Origin: Chloroflexota bacterium
GTDB taxonomy: Bacteria; Chloroflexota; Limnocylindria; Limnocylindrales; CSP1-4
Reading direction: 5' to 3'
Length of the DNA stretch: 64,000 nucleotides
NCBI GenBank assembly: GCA_021786265.1
Contig: JAJYNP010000194.1
Span: forward strand, 8,496-72,495
The position numbers and the translations under genes were made by a program. This document shows, piece after piece, positions 24,304 to 32,966 of the stretch (positions are counted from its first letter, which is position 1; each line of letters starts with the position of its first letter). The notes beneath the pieces are model-generated. The model ran no database searches. It saw nothing but the letters and a program-made list of their open reading frames with translations, and was not told the origin of the DNA.

Positions 24304-25122
24304 GTGGCGGACGAGCGCGAGCGGTGGGCGCTGATCCTCGGCGCGAGCAGCGGGTTCGGGGAGGCGACCGCGCTGGCGCTCGCGGCCGACGGGTACCACA
24401 TCGCCGGCGTGCACCTCGATCGCCGGTCCGGCATGGCCCACGTTGAGGAGATCCGCGCGCGGATCGAGGCGCTCGGCCGCGAGGCGCACTTCTTCAACGC
24501 GAACGCCGCCGACGACGAGCAGCGGGGCCGCGTGCTGGCCGCGCTGCGAGAACGGTTCGATCGCTCCGAGGCCGCGGGCCGGCACTCCTATGTCCGCGTG
24601 CTGCTGCACTCGCTGGCCTTCGGGACGCTCAAGCCGTTCCTGGCCGCGGACCCTGCCGACGCGATCAGCCGGAAGAACATGGAGATGACGCTGGATGTCA
24701 TGGCGCACAGCCTGGTCTACTGGACGCAGGACCTGGTGCGCGGCGGGTTCATCGAGGCCGGCTCCCGGATCTATGCGATGACCAGCGAGGGCTCCACCCG
24801 GGTGGTCGGCAGCTACGGGGCGGTCAGCGCGGCCAAGTCGGCGCTGGAGTCGCACTGCCGGCAGCTGGCGATGGAACTTGCGCGCCGGGGGATCGGGGCG
24901 ACCTGCAACGCGATCCGCGCCGGGGTGACGGTCACGCACGCGCTGATGCAGATCCCCGAGCGCGACGAGCTGGTCGACGTGGCGCGACGACGCAACCCGA
25001 GCGGCCGGATCGCCACCACCGACGACGTGGCGCGCGCCATCGTGACGCTTTCGCGAGAAGGCACCGAGTGGATGACCGGTAACGTGCTGGGCATCGACGG
25101 CGGGGAGTTCATCACCGGATGA
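24304..25122 (+). CDS. SDR-family enoyl-ACP reductase-like protein
   Basis: A 272-residue short-chain dehydrogenase/reductase. The nucleotide-binding motif is GASSGFGEATALALA near residue 12. The active site reads YGAVSAAK with Tyr171 and Lys178 spaced as Y-x6-K. That spacing marks enoyl-ACP reductases (FabI/FabL), in contrast to the Y-x3-K of most SDRs. LLHSLAFGTLKPFLA and the terminal GNVLGIDGGEFITG also fit this group. It may reduce enoyl-ACP in fatty-acid synthesis or a related enoyl compound. The start is GTG with GGAGGAGG upstream. It overlaps the ribokinase-like gene by four bases (ATGA). Confidence 0.85.
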   Translation: MADERERWALILGASSGFGEATALALAADGYHIAGVHLDRRSGMAHVEEIRARIEALGREAHFFNANAADDEQRGRVLAALRERFDRSEAAGRHSYVRVLLHSLAFGTLKPFLAADPADAISRKNMEMTLDVMAHSLVYWTQDLVRGGFIEAGSRIYAMTSEGSTRVVGSYGAVSAAKSALESHCRQLAMELARRGIGATCNAIRAGVTVTHALMQIPERDELVDVARRRNPSGRIATTDDVARAIVTLSREGTEWMTGNVLGIDGGEFITG

Positions 25123-26132
25123 CCGCCGACCGGCGCCAGGAGCCGCCGGCAGCGGAGCGGCAGGCTGTGGGCCACGCAGGCGCCTCACCCGCGGCGGCCC
25201 CGGCGCGCGTGGTGGTGCTCGGAGCCATCAACGTCGACATGGTCGTGAGCGGTGCGCCGCTGCCCGGGCCCGGGGAGACGGTGGTCGGCGGCGAATTCTC
25301 GATCCACCAGGGCGGCAAGGGGGGCAACCAGGCCGTCGCCGCTGCCCGCGCCCTGGGGGGCGGGCCGTGGGACGGGTCGGTCGCCATGGTCGGGGCGGTC
25401 GGCGACGACATGTTCGGGCGAGAGGCGCTCGCGGCGCTCGCGGCCGAGGGCGTGGACTGCTCGGCGGTGTGCGCCCGGGGCGGCGTGGCCACCGGCGTCG
25501 CGCTGATCGCGGTCGACGTCCACGGGGAGAACCAGATCGCCGTCGCGCCCGGCGCCAACGCCACGCTGACGCCGGCCGACGTCGAATCGGCGCTCGCGAG
25601 GGTGCTGGGGCCCGACTCCGTCCTGCTGGCAAGCCTGGAGATCCCGATCGACGCGGTGCTCGCGGCCGCGTTCGTGGCGAAGACGGTGGGGGCGCTGTTC
25701 GTGCTGAACCCAGCGCCGGCACGAGACGTCCCGGTCGCGCTGCTGCGGCTGGCCTCGCACATCACCCCCAACGAGACCGAGCTGGACCTGCTGGTGCCGG
25801 GGTGCCCGGGAGATCCCGCGCGTGCGGCCCAGCAGCTCGCGGCCGCTGATCGCGAGCTTCGGATGGCGGTGACGCTCGGCGCGAGGGGGGTCATGGCGCT
25901 GGGTCCCGACGTCGAACAGGTCTTCCGCGCGCTCGAGGTCGAGCCGGTCGACACCGTCGGTGCCGGGGATGCGTTCAACGGGGCGTTCGCCGCCGCGCTG
26001 GCGGAGGGGCGGCCGTTCGTCGAGGCGGTGCGCCGGGGCCGGACGGCGGGTGGGCTCGCGACCACGCGCCATGGTGCGCGGGAAGGGATGCCCACGCGCG
26101 ACGAGATCGATCGAGCGCGGGAGCCGCGGTGA
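25119..26132 (+). CDS. rbsK: Ribokinase-like PfkB-family sugar kinase
   Basis: A 337-residue PfkB kinase. After an extra 28-residue Ala/Pro-rich N-terminus, the domain opens with VVVLGAINVDMVV and the sugar-binding HQGGKGGNQAVAAARALGG. ITPNETELDLLVPG and the catalytic anion-hole motif VDTVGAGDAFNGAFAAAL (with the base Asp) follow. These are ribokinase signatures, so phosphorylation of D-ribose or a similar pentose is likely. It overlaps its upstream neighbour by four bases and its downstream neighbour by one. No ribose transporter is nearby, so a substrate other than imported ribose (for example from nucleoside turnover) is possible. Confidence 0.88.
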   Translation: MTADRRQEPPAAERQAVGHAGASPAAAPARVVVLGAINVDMVVSGAPLPGPGETVVGGEFSIHQGGKGGNQAVAAARALGGGPWDGSVAMVGAVGDDMFGREALAALAAEGVDCSAVCARGGVATGVALIAVDVHGENQIAVAPGANATLTPADVESALARVLGPDSVLLASLEIPIDAVLAAAFVAKTVGALFVLNPAPARDVPVALLRLASHITPNETELDLLVPGCPGDPARAAQQLAAADRELRMAVTLGARGVMALGPDVEQVFRALEVEPVDTVGAGDAFNGAFAAALAEGRPFVEAVRRGRTAGGLATTRHGAREGMPTRDEIDRAREPR

Positions 26133-27292
26133 TGCTGGATGCAAAGGCCATGAACACCGGGCGTCTCCGGACCATGCCGGAGTTTGCCCTCGAACGGTTC
26201 TTCGACCGCTTCGAGTTCGATCTCCCGTACCAGCTGGGGTCATCCGACCCGGAGACGCTGTCGACCGGTGCGCTGCTGGCTCTCGCCGACGCCGACCAGC
26301 GAGAGCGCTGGGAGCAGCTGCGACTGGGCTATCGCACCGCTGCCGGCGACCCCGATCTGCGTGCCGCGATCGCCGCGCTGTACCCCGGCCGCGGTCCAGG
26401 CGACGTGCTGGTGACGGTGGGAGCGGCCGAGGCGCTCCTGCTCGCGTTCGCCGCCATGCTGGCGCCCGGCGACCGGGCGGTCGCGCTCACCCCGGCCTAC
26501 CAGTCGCTCCACGAGGTGCCCCGGGCAATGGGCGCCACGCTCGACCTCGTCCCGGTGGAGGAGGTTGGCGATACCTGGCGCTTCCCGTTCGAGCGGCTGA
26601 TGGAGACGTTGCGCCCCGGGGTCGCGCTCCTCGTGCTGAACGTGCCGCACAACCCGACGGGCGTGGCGGCGTCGGGCGAGCAGCTGCGCGAGATCGTCAC
26701 GCGGTGCGATGCGCTCGGAATCCGCGTGGTCGGAGACGAGGTCTACCGCGGGCTCGAATGGGCCGGCGAGACGGCGCCCTCTGTGACAGAGCTCCCCGGG
26801 CGGGCGGTGGCGGTCGGCGTCACCTCCAAGGTGTACGGGCTGGCCGGGCTCCGGATCGGCTGGCTCGTCACGGGCGATCGCGCACTGCGGGCGCACGCCA
26901 TGGCGATCAAGGACTACACGACGCTGTGTGCGGCCGGGCCGTCCGAGGTGCTCGCGACGATCGCCCTGCGTGCCGAGGCGGCCCTGCGGGAGCGCACGCG
27001 GCAACTGTGCATGGCGAACCAGGCGCACCTGGAGGCGTTCGTGACGGCGCACCCGGACCTCTTCGCGTGGGAACCGCCGGCGGCCACGACGATCTCCGTG
27101 GCCCGCATTGCGGCACCGCTGCTCGCCCGACACGGCGGCGACCCGGACGCCGTGCTCGCGCACTGGCGCGACCGCGCCGGGGTCGTGGTCGCCCCAGGGC
27201 CCGCCTTCGGCTGCGCGCCTGGCCGGTTCCGCCTCGGCTTCGGTCGGGCCGATCTGCCCGAGGCGCTCGAGGCGCTGGCCGCTGCCGGGTGA
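26132..27292 (+). CDS. Class I/II PLP-dependent aminotransferase
   Basis: A 386-residue fold-type I aminotransferase. Key motifs are VTVGAAEALLLAF, the PLP-stacking TPAYQSLHEVPRAMGA, VLNVPHNPTGVAASGEQLRE, the cofactor Asp/Tyr in VVGDEVYRGLEW and the Schiff-base Lys233 in GVTSKVYGLAGLRIGWL. The C-terminal GPAFGCAPGRFRLGFGR holds the substrate-carboxylate Arg. The group includes amino-acid aminotransferases and capreomycidine-synthase-like enzymes; the substrate cannot be fixed. The ATG overlaps the ribokinase stop by one base (TGATG), so the three genes form a coupled operon. A GTG three bases earlier is an alternative start. Confidence 0.88.
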   Translation: MLDAKAMNTGRLRTMPEFALERFFDRFEFDLPYQLGSSDPETLSTGALLALADADQRERWEQLRLGYRTAAGDPDLRAAIAALYPGRGPGDVLVTVGAAEALLLAFAAMLAPGDRAVALTPAYQSLHEVPRAMGATLDLVPVEEVGDTWRFPFERLMETLRPGVALLVLNVPHNPTGVAASGEQLREIVTRCDALGIRVVGDEVYRGLEWAGETAPSVTELPGRAVAVGVTSKVYGLAGLRIGWLVTGDRALRAHAMAIKDYTTLCAAGPSEVLATIALRAEAALRERTRQLCMANQAHLEAFVTAHPDLFAWEPPAATTISVARIAAPLLARHGGDPDAVLAHWRDRAGVVVAPGPAFGCAPGRFRLGFGRADLPEALEALAAAG

Positions 27293-27337
27293 GGGTGATC
27301 TACCCAGCCGGAGCAGTCGATGCCGCCCGTTCGGGTA

Positions 27338-27351
27338 GTGTCCCGGGACAC
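27338..27351. promoter_or_regulatory. Perfect 14-bp palindrome before the sensor kinase gene
   Basis: GTGTCCCGGGACAC is fully self-complementary and lies 65 bases before the sensor kinase start, upstream of its TACCCT hexamer (27402-27407). Its position fits an operator for the two-component system or for a dimeric repressor. Confidence 0.35.
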
Positions 27352-27401
27352 ACGACCCCCCGGCGGATAGTGCGAATCGCTACTCGCGCCCGCGAACGGG
27401 G

Positions 27402-27407
27402 TACCCT
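27402..27407 (+). promoter_or_regulatory. Putative -10 hexamer placing the sensor kinase start at +1
   Basis: TACCCT ends eight bases before the ATG at 27416, with no ribosome-binding sequence between. This implies a leaderless or nearly leaderless transcript. Confidence 0.4.
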
Positions 27408-27415
27408 GTCGGCGC

Positions 27416-28723
27416 ATGCGGTTCCAGCGGCGGTGGCTCGCGGTGATCGTGCCGATCCTGGTGGTCGGCGTGATCGAGGTGGCCAGCGACAGCGCCCTCG
27501 ATCCGCACCTGCCGTTCCCGCGCGACACCATCCTGGTAATGACCGTCGTGTGCGTGTTCGCGATCGCCTACGGCCGCTATGCGTTCAGGGAGATCGACCG
27601 GCTTGCCGGCACGCTGCGACAGCGCAACCGGGAGCTGGAGGCGCGGCACGCGGCCGCAGCCGCGCTGCACCGCGTCAGCGTCGCGATGACCGCGCTGGTC
27701 GACATCGACGCGGTCCTGCGGGCGGTCGTGGAGAACGCCCGCAGGCTCCTGGGGGCCGACGTGGCGGTCCTGGCACTGGCCGGCGCCGGGGACGAGCTGC
27801 GGCTCGCGGCGTCGAGCGGCCCGGACGACGCCGTCGACGCGCAGGCCGGGCAGCCCGGCGAGGATTTCCGGCGGTTCATCCGTCCCCCCTACCTGTCCGC
27901 GAACATGGCCGCTCCGCTGCGGCTCGGTGACCACACCATCGGCACGCTGGCCGTCGGGTCCCGGGCGGCGATAGCGTACGGCGTCGACGACGTTGAGACG
28001 CTCTCGTCCCTGGCCAGCCAGGCGGCGATCGCGCTCGAGAACGACCGCCTGCAGCGCGAGCTCCGCGAGCTTGCCGTGCGCGGGGAGCGCGAGCGGATCG
28101 CGCGCGAGATGCACGACGGGCTGGCGCAGGTGCTCGGGTACGTGAACACGAAGTCCCAGGCTGTCGAGGAGCTCCTGGCGTCCGGCCGTCCCGAGGCGGC
28201 GCGCTCCCAGCTGTCGGAGCTCGCCATCGCCGCCCGCTCCGTCTACGTCGACGTCCGCGAGGCCATCCTCGGCCTGGCCAGCCCGATCCCGCCCGACCGG
28301 GGACTGGTCGGTGCGCTCGAGGAGTACGCAGACCGGTTCGCCGAGGCGTCGAAGCTCGTGACTCGTGTCGAGACCTCGGAGGCGTCCCGGCGGCTCGTGC
28401 TGGCTCCGGACGTCCAGGCGCAGGTCTTTCGCATCGTCCAGGAGGCGCTCACGAACGTGCGCAAGCACGCGGCGGCCCAGCGCGTCCTGGTATCGCTCGG
28501 TGTGGAGGTGGGATCGCTGGTGATTCAGGTGGAGGACGACGGACGAGGCATGGCCACGGCGGCGGTGTCGCCGGGCGACTGGCCACACTACGGGCTGCAG
28601 ACGATGCGGGAACGCGCGGCGACCGTCGGCGGCGAGCTGGCGCTCGAGCCGGCGCCCGGGCAGGGAACGCGCGTCGTGCTTCGCGTTCCCATGGCGGCAA
28701 CGACTGGGAGGAGGGTGGCCTGA
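27416..28723 (+). CDS. Membrane sensor histidine kinase (GAF + HisKA_3)
   Basis: A 435-residue kinase of the NarX/DesK type. Two membrane segments lie at about residues 7-24 and 38-55, with a short external loop. A coiled linker leads to a GAF domain (about 85-210). The dimerisation/phosphoacceptor helix has His233 in REMHDGLAQVLGYV, and the HATPase domain follows, with VFRIVQEALTNVRKHAAAQ and VEDDGRGM. The GAF domain suggests a small-molecule or redox signal. It is coupled to the response regulator by a one-base overlap (TGATG). The next genes encode an iron-sulfur flavoprotein and two membrane proteins that it may regulate. Confidence 0.93.
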   Translation: MRFQRRWLAVIVPILVVGVIEVASDSALDPHLPFPRDTILVMTVVCVFAIAYGRYAFREIDRLAGTLRQRNRELEARHAAAAALHRVSVAMTALVDIDAVLRAVVENARRLLGADVAVLALAGAGDELRLAASSGPDDAVDAQAGQPGEDFRRFIRPPYLSANMAAPLRLGDHTIGTLAVGSRAAIAYGVDDVETLSSLASQAAIALENDRLQRELRELAVRGERERIAREMHDGLAQVLGYVNTKSQAVEELLASGRPEAARSQLSELAIAARSVYVDVREAILGLASPIPPDRGLVGALEEYADRFAEASKLVTRVETSEASRRLVLAPDVQAQVFRIVQEALTNVRKHAAAQRVLVSLGVEVGSLVIQVEDDGRGMATAAVSPGDWPHYGLQTMRERAATVGGELALEPAPGQGTRVVLRVPMAATTGRRVA

Positions 28724-29364
28724 TGCGGGTCCTGCTGGCGGACGATCACACGCTGTTTCGCGACGGGGTGGGGTCGCTGATCTCCGCCTGGGGGCACGAG
28801 GTTGTGGGCCAGTCGTCGAACGGCGAGGACGCCGTCGCGCTGGCCGATCGGCTGAAGCCGGACCTGGTCCTGATGGACGTCCGCATGCCGGGGCTCTCCG
28901 GGCTGGCCGCCACGCAGCGGATCAAGGCCGAGCATCCCGAGATCGCGATCGTCATGCTGACGGTGAGCGAGGACGAGGACGATCTCTTCACGGCGATCAA
29001 GGCCGGTGCCCAGGGGTACCTTCTCAAGAACCTCGAGAGCGCGCAGCTGCGCTCGATGCTGGAGGCCGTGGCCCGGGGCGAGGCCGCCATCACGCCCGCG
29101 ACGGCCGCGCGGATCATCGACGAGTTCCTGCGCCCCGATCGCCCGCACCTCCCGGCCGACCCCGACCGGCTCACCGACCGCGAACTCGAGGTGCTGCGCC
29201 TCGTTACGCAGGGGTTGCGCAACAAGGAGATCGCGTCTCGGCTCGGGATCAGCGAGAACACGGCGAAGTTCCACCTCAAGAACATCCTCGAGAAGCTGCA
29301 CGCGCAGAGCCGCACCGAGCTGGCCGCCCGTGCGGTCCGCGAGGGGCTCATCCCCAGCGACTGA
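28723..29364 (+). CDS. NarL/LuxR-family response regulator
   Basis: A 213-residue regulator. The receiver domain (1-120) has acidic Asp7/Asp8, the phospho-acceptor Asp52 in DLVLMDVRMPG, and the conserved Lys in GYLLKNLES. The C-terminal LuxR helix-turn-helix reads LTDRELEVLRLVTQGLRNKE then ENTAKFHLKNILEKL. All functional residues are intact. It is the partner of the sensor kinase that overlaps its start. Likely targets are its own operon and the ferredoxin-flavoprotein genes 200 bases downstream. Confidence 0.93.
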   Translation: MRVLLADDHTLFRDGVGSLISAWGHEVVGQSSNGEDAVALADRLKPDLVLMDVRMPGLSGLAATQRIKAEHPEIAIVMLTVSEDEDDLFTAIKAGAQGYLLKNLESAQLRSMLEAVARGEAAITPATAARIIDEFLRPDRPHLPADPDRLTDRELEVLRLVTQGLRNKEIASRLGISENTAKFHLKNILEKLHAQSRTELAARAVREGLIPSD

Positions 29365-29564
29365 GCGCCGCCCGCGTCGGTCCGCGAGGGGGATGAACCC
29401 GGCCGGCCGACCACCGGGATGCCGGGGGTGGTCGGTCCGAACGGCCCGGGCCATCCGGCACCACCGCCTCCCCTGTCGAGAGCGCCCCCGCCCATCCCGT
29501 CGCGTGTGGGCTCCCTGCGCGGCGGCCTCCATCCTCCCGTGCACGACCTGCACCGGAGGTGGGC

Positions 29565-31562
29565 ATGGGCTACCGCATCACGATCGAATCGAAGGGCTGC
29601 TTCAACTGCGGCGTCTGCATGGACGTGTGTCCCGTGCAGGCGCTCGACATGTCGCGCCCGGACCACGCCGGCGTCGAGGCCGGCAGGGCGAGCGCGCCGC
29701 CGCTGCGCTGGATGATGGAATACCCCACGCAGGTCGCCGAGTGCATCGGCTGCGGGATCTGCGTCCGCGAGTGCCCCGTCCAGGTGGTCCACCTCGACAC
29801 CGTCGCCGGCGAGACGCCGCTCGCGCCCCGGCAGGGCCCGCTGACGCGGCCAGTCCCCGCGACCGAGCCGCCCGGATGGATCCCGCTCTCCGAGGCAACC
29901 AGGGAATCGCTCAAGCCCGACCACCCATCCCCGACCGCGCCGTTCTTCACCTGGCGGACCAGCGAGCGGCCCCAGCCGTGGCAGGCGTGGCGCTCGATGG
30001 TCGACGGCGACCGCGACCCGAAGGCGCCCTGCCAGGCGGCATGCCCCGCCGGCACCGATGCCGGACGCTACGTGGGGCTGATCGCCCAGGGCCGCTTCGA
30101 CGACGCGTATGCCGTTGCCGCCGAGGTGAACCCCTTCCCCTCGGTGTGCGGCTGGATCTGCACCGCGCCCTGCGAGACGGCATGCCGCCGCGGCACCCTC
30201 GACGAGCCGGTGTCGATCCGCAACCTGAAGCGCTTCGCGGCCGAGCACGGCAAGCTTCCGGCGGTGGAGGCGCCGAAGAAGCGCCGGCCGGAGCGCGTCG
30301 CGATCGTCGGCGGTGGCCCCGCCGGCATGTCGGCCGCCTACTACCTGGTCCGTCTCGGATACGGCGTGACCGTCTTCGAGGCGATGCCGGTGTCGGGCGG
30401 CATGATGGCCATCGGCATCCCGTCGTACCGGCTGCCGCGCGAGGTCCTCCGCGAGGAGATCGACCGCATCGTGGGTCTGGGCGTGGAGCTCCGCCTCGAC
30501 AGCGCCATGGGCCGCGATTTCAGCTTGAGCGACCTCGAGGCACAGGGCTACAAGGCCGTGTTCCTCGCCACCGGTGCGTCGAAGAGCCGCCGGCTGGGTG
30601 TCCCGGGCGACCAGCTGCCGGGCGTGGTGCCCGCCACGTTCTTCCTGAAGCAGGTCAACCTCGGCGAGGAGCCTCACCTCTCCGGTCCGGTGGTGGTGGT
30701 GGGTGGCGGCAGCACGGCGATGGACGCCGCACGTTCCGCCCTCCGCAGCGGCGCCGACTCGGTCACGGTGCTCTACCGCCGCGGTCGCGCCGAGATGCCG
30801 GCGCAGCACGAGGAGATCGAGGCCGCGGAGCGCGAGGGCATCGCGGTCCGCACGGGCGTGGTGGTGGACGAGGTGCTGGGCAACGGGCGCGCTGGCTCGG
30901 TGCGCTGCCGGCTCCAGCAGTCGACCGGTCGCGTCGAGGCCGGGCGGGCAGTCTGGGAGGCCATCCCGGGCAGCCAGCTCGAGATCTCGTGCTCCACGAT
31001 CCTGGTGGCGATCGGCGAGGAGCCGGATCCCTCGGTCCTGCCACCGGGCGCGGGGATCGAGGTCAGCTCCTGGGCCGGCATCATGGCCGACCCGCGCACG
31101 CTGGCCACCGGCCGCGCCGGCGTCTTCGCCGGCGGCGACGTCGTCTCCGGCCCCAAGACCGTCATCGACGCGGTCGCGAACGGCCGCCGGGCCGCCGCCT
31201 CCATCCACGAGTACCTCTCGGGTGCCCGGGACGGCGAGGCGGAGATCTTCGCGGCGGTGCGGTACCGGACCGGGCCCGACCGGCAGCTCAGGCTCGACCT
31301 GGTGCCCCGGGAGCGCGCCCGCGTGGAGCACCCGGACTACGTGCCCGGCTCGTTCACCGCGAACGAACCCGGCTTCGAGGAGATCGCGGCACGGGCGGAG
31401 GCCTCCCGGTGCTTCCGCTGCGACGCCGTTTACAGCTGCGGGGTGGTGCAGGTCGTCTCCGGCCGGGGGCCGCGGGACGACCTGTCTGTCCCGACCCCGG
31501 TCCACCAGGCGCCAGGCGCCGTCCCGGTGGCCGCCGGCACGACTGGAGGAGCACAGCGGTGA
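29565..31562 (+). CDS. Ferredoxin-domain NAD(P)/FAD oxidoreductase (GltD-like)
   Basis: A 665-residue protein of three parts. Residues 1-75 form a 2x[4Fe-4S] ferredoxin: Cys12-15-18-22-Pro and Cys60-63-66-70-Pro. A Cys-rich helical domain (about 150-240; CQAACPAGTDAGRYVG, CGWICTAPCETACRRG) matches the Fer4_20 domain of glutamate synthase small subunits and NfnB-type proteins. A two-dinucleotide fold follows: VAIVGGGPAGMSAAYYL near 245 (FAD) and VVVVGGGSTAMDAARSAL near 380 (NAD(P)). The C-terminus has another cluster CFRCDAVYSC (Cys616, 619, 625). It should shuttle electrons between NAD(P)H and a ferredoxin or membrane partner. No glutamate synthase large subunit is present. GGAGG precedes the ATG, and the 3' end overlaps the first membrane gene by four bases. 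Confidence 0.88.
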   Translation: MGYRITIESKGCFNCGVCMDVCPVQALDMSRPDHAGVEAGRASAPPLRWMMEYPTQVAECIGCGICVRECPVQVVHLDTVAGETPLAPRQGPLTRPVPATEPPGWIPLSEATRESLKPDHPSPTAPFFTWRTSERPQPWQAWRSMVDGDRDPKAPCQAACPAGTDAGRYVGLIAQGRFDDAYAVAAEVNPFPSVCGWICTAPCETACRRGTLDEPVSIRNLKRFAAEHGKLPAVEAPKKRRPERVAIVGGGPAGMSAAYYLVRLGYGVTVFEAMPVSGGMMAIGIPSYRLPREVLREEIDRIVGLGVELRLDSAMGRDFSLSDLEAQGYKAVFLATGASKSRRLGVPGDQLPGVVPATFFLKQVNLGEEPHLSGPVVVVGGGSTAMDAARSALRSGADSVTVLYRRGRAEMPAQHEEIEAAEREGIAVRTGVVVDEVLGNGRAGSVRCRLQQSTGRVEAGRAVWEAIPGSQLEISCSTILVAIGEEPDPSVLPPGAGIEVSSWAGIMADPRTLATGRAGVFAGGDVVSGPKTVIDAVANGRRAAASIHEYLSGARDGEAEIFAAVRYRTGPDRQLRLDLVPRERARVEHPDYVPGSFTANEPGFEEIAARAEASRCFRCDAVYSCGVVQVVSGRGPRDDLSVPTPVHQAPGAVPVAAGTTGGAQR

Positions 31563-32170
31563 ATCAGGATCAGGTCCAGGCGTTCATCAACGTCGGGGAG
31601 CCGTTCGTCGAGGGGACCATCGCGGCCGCCCTCGTCGCCCTGTGGCTCCTCGTTCTCGCGCTGCATCTCGCCCGCCCCTACATGCTGGCGACGCTGCAGA
31701 AGTTCACCCTTCGACTGGCCGCGGACCTCTGGTGGATCGTCTACGTCGCCCTGCGCGACATCCTGCTGGTCCAGGTCTTCCTGGGCAGCTTCATCTTCTT
31801 CTACCCAGACGTGGTACGGGCGGACAGTCTCCCGGTCACCGGCAGCCTCGCCGCGGTCTGCGCCTTCGCCGTGCTCGTCCTGAAGCTCACCACCCGGGGC
31901 GATGCCGACGCGCGCGGCTTCCGGCTCCAGACCGTGCTGCTGGGCATCGGGTCGGTGCTCTACATCGTGCCGTACGTGCTCGGCGTCCAGGTCACCACGA
32001 TCGGGTCGGGCGCCGCCAACCAGCTCGCCGCCCTGCTCGACAGCTCGCAGAACACCAACCTGTCGCTGCCGCTGACCTACCTCTCCGCCGTGCTCGTCGG
32101 GCTGCTCGGCCTGTACGCGGTGATCTACAACCTGCGCCTTGCGGACGTCCGCAGGCCGCAGCCCCGCTAG
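31559..32170 (+). CDS. Membrane protein A of the flavoprotein operon
   Basis: A 203-residue protein with about five membrane segments (near 17-38, 62-88, 94-112, 124-147, 175-197). I do not recognise a named family. Its conserved-looking core is LHLARPYMLATLQKFTLRLA followed by DLWWIVYVALRD, and the next gene has the same pattern. The GTG start overlaps the flavoprotein stop (GTGA) and has GGAGGA upstream, so the two are tightly coupled. A single His (in LHLARPY) and an Arg-Asp pair sit at membrane borders. It could anchor the flavoprotein or pass electrons to quinone, but no heme- or quinone-binding motif is evident. Confidence 0.8.
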   Translation: MNQDQVQAFINVGEPFVEGTIAAALVALWLLVLALHLARPYMLATLQKFTLRLAADLWWIVYVALRDILLVQVFLGSFIFFYPDVVRADSLPVTGSLAAVCAFAVLVLKLTTRGDADARGFRLQTVLLGIGSVLYIVPYVLGVQVTTIGSGAANQLAALLDSSQNTNLSLPLTYLSAVLVGLLGLYAVIYNLRLADVRRPQPR

Positions 32171-32185
32171 ACCAGGGAGCGTGCC

Positions 32186-32860
32186 ATGACCCCCGATCAG
32201 ATCACCCAGTCGTTCATCAACGGCGGCTCGGGCTGGATGGTGCTCTCGCTTGCCGCGGTGCTCCCCATCCTGTGGGCCTTCACCCTGATCATGCATTTCA
32301 GCCGTCCCTACGTGATCCGCTTCCTCCAGGGCCTCACGCTCCGGTTCGGTGGCGACGTGTGGTGGCTCTCCTACGTCCTGATCCGGGACGGGCTGATGAT
32401 CATCACCCTGGCGCTCAGCGTGATCTTCCTGATGCCCAACCTGTACATCGGGCTGGGGCTGCCGATCACCTCGCCGCTCGCCGCGGTCGTGCTCTTCTGG
32501 GCGCTGGTCGTGAAGCTGACCCGGGACGCGGACGACGATCCGCAGGCGTTCCGCATCGTGAGCGTCCTGCTGGTGATCGCGTCCGCCCTCTACATCGTGC
32601 CGCAGGTCTACGGGCTCGAGGCGGGCGGCGAGACCGACATCTGGAACACGTTCGGCGGCCTGGGCTGGGTGCCCGGCGTCCTGTCGGCCAACCAGGGTTG
32701 GCTGAACCCGGCCGCGTGGCCGATCCTGATCGTCAGCCTGATCCTGTTCGGGCTGACCGGCGGCTACCTGTTCACGAAGTTCCTGCTGCAGCTCGGGCGC
32801 GAGGAGCTCCCGACGTCGCAGCAGGCGATGCCGGTGTCCGGCGAGGGGATGCCTGGCTGA
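32186..32860 (+). CDS. Membrane protein B, paralogue of A
   Basis: A 224-residue protein with about five membrane segments, clearly related to the preceding gene. Both begin with a DQ-x-x-QxFIN-type segment. Both carry H-x-x-RPY...LQ-x-x-TLR-x-x-x-D-x-WW-x-x-YV-x-x-RD; here the residues are MHFSRPYVIRFLQGLTLRFG and DVWWLSYVLIRD. Both have ALYIVP or VLYIVP in the fourth segment. The C-terminal half adds a Gly/Trp-rich outer loop (TFGGLGWVPGVLSANQGW). It starts 15 bases after gene A and ends before a good terminator, closing the operon. Tandem duplication followed by divergence suggests A and B form a heterodimer. Function is unknown. Confidence 0.8.
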   Translation: MTPDQITQSFINGGSGWMVLSLAAVLPILWAFTLIMHFSRPYVIRFLQGLTLRFGGDVWWLSYVLIRDGLMIITLALSVIFLMPNLYIGLGLPITSPLAAVVLFWALVVKLTRDADDDPQAFRIVSVLLVIASALYIVPQVYGLEAGGETDIWNTFGGLGWVPGVLSANQGWLNPAAWPILIVSLILFGLTGGYLFTKFLLQLGREELPTSQQAMPVSGEGMPG

Positions 32861-32966
32861 CATGCCGGCCCGGCTCGGGCGAGGGGCCCGGGCGGGTCAC
32901 GCTGACTCTGCGGCGTTCCGGGCAACGACCTCCTGACGGCCAGGGCCCGGGGCGCATTCGGAAGGG

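Noticed and set aside
28746..31505. Minus-strand open frame of 919 codons
   Set aside because: It is antisense to the response regulator and ferredoxin-flavoprotein genes, which carry unmistakable motifs. The antisense product has no recognisable feature.
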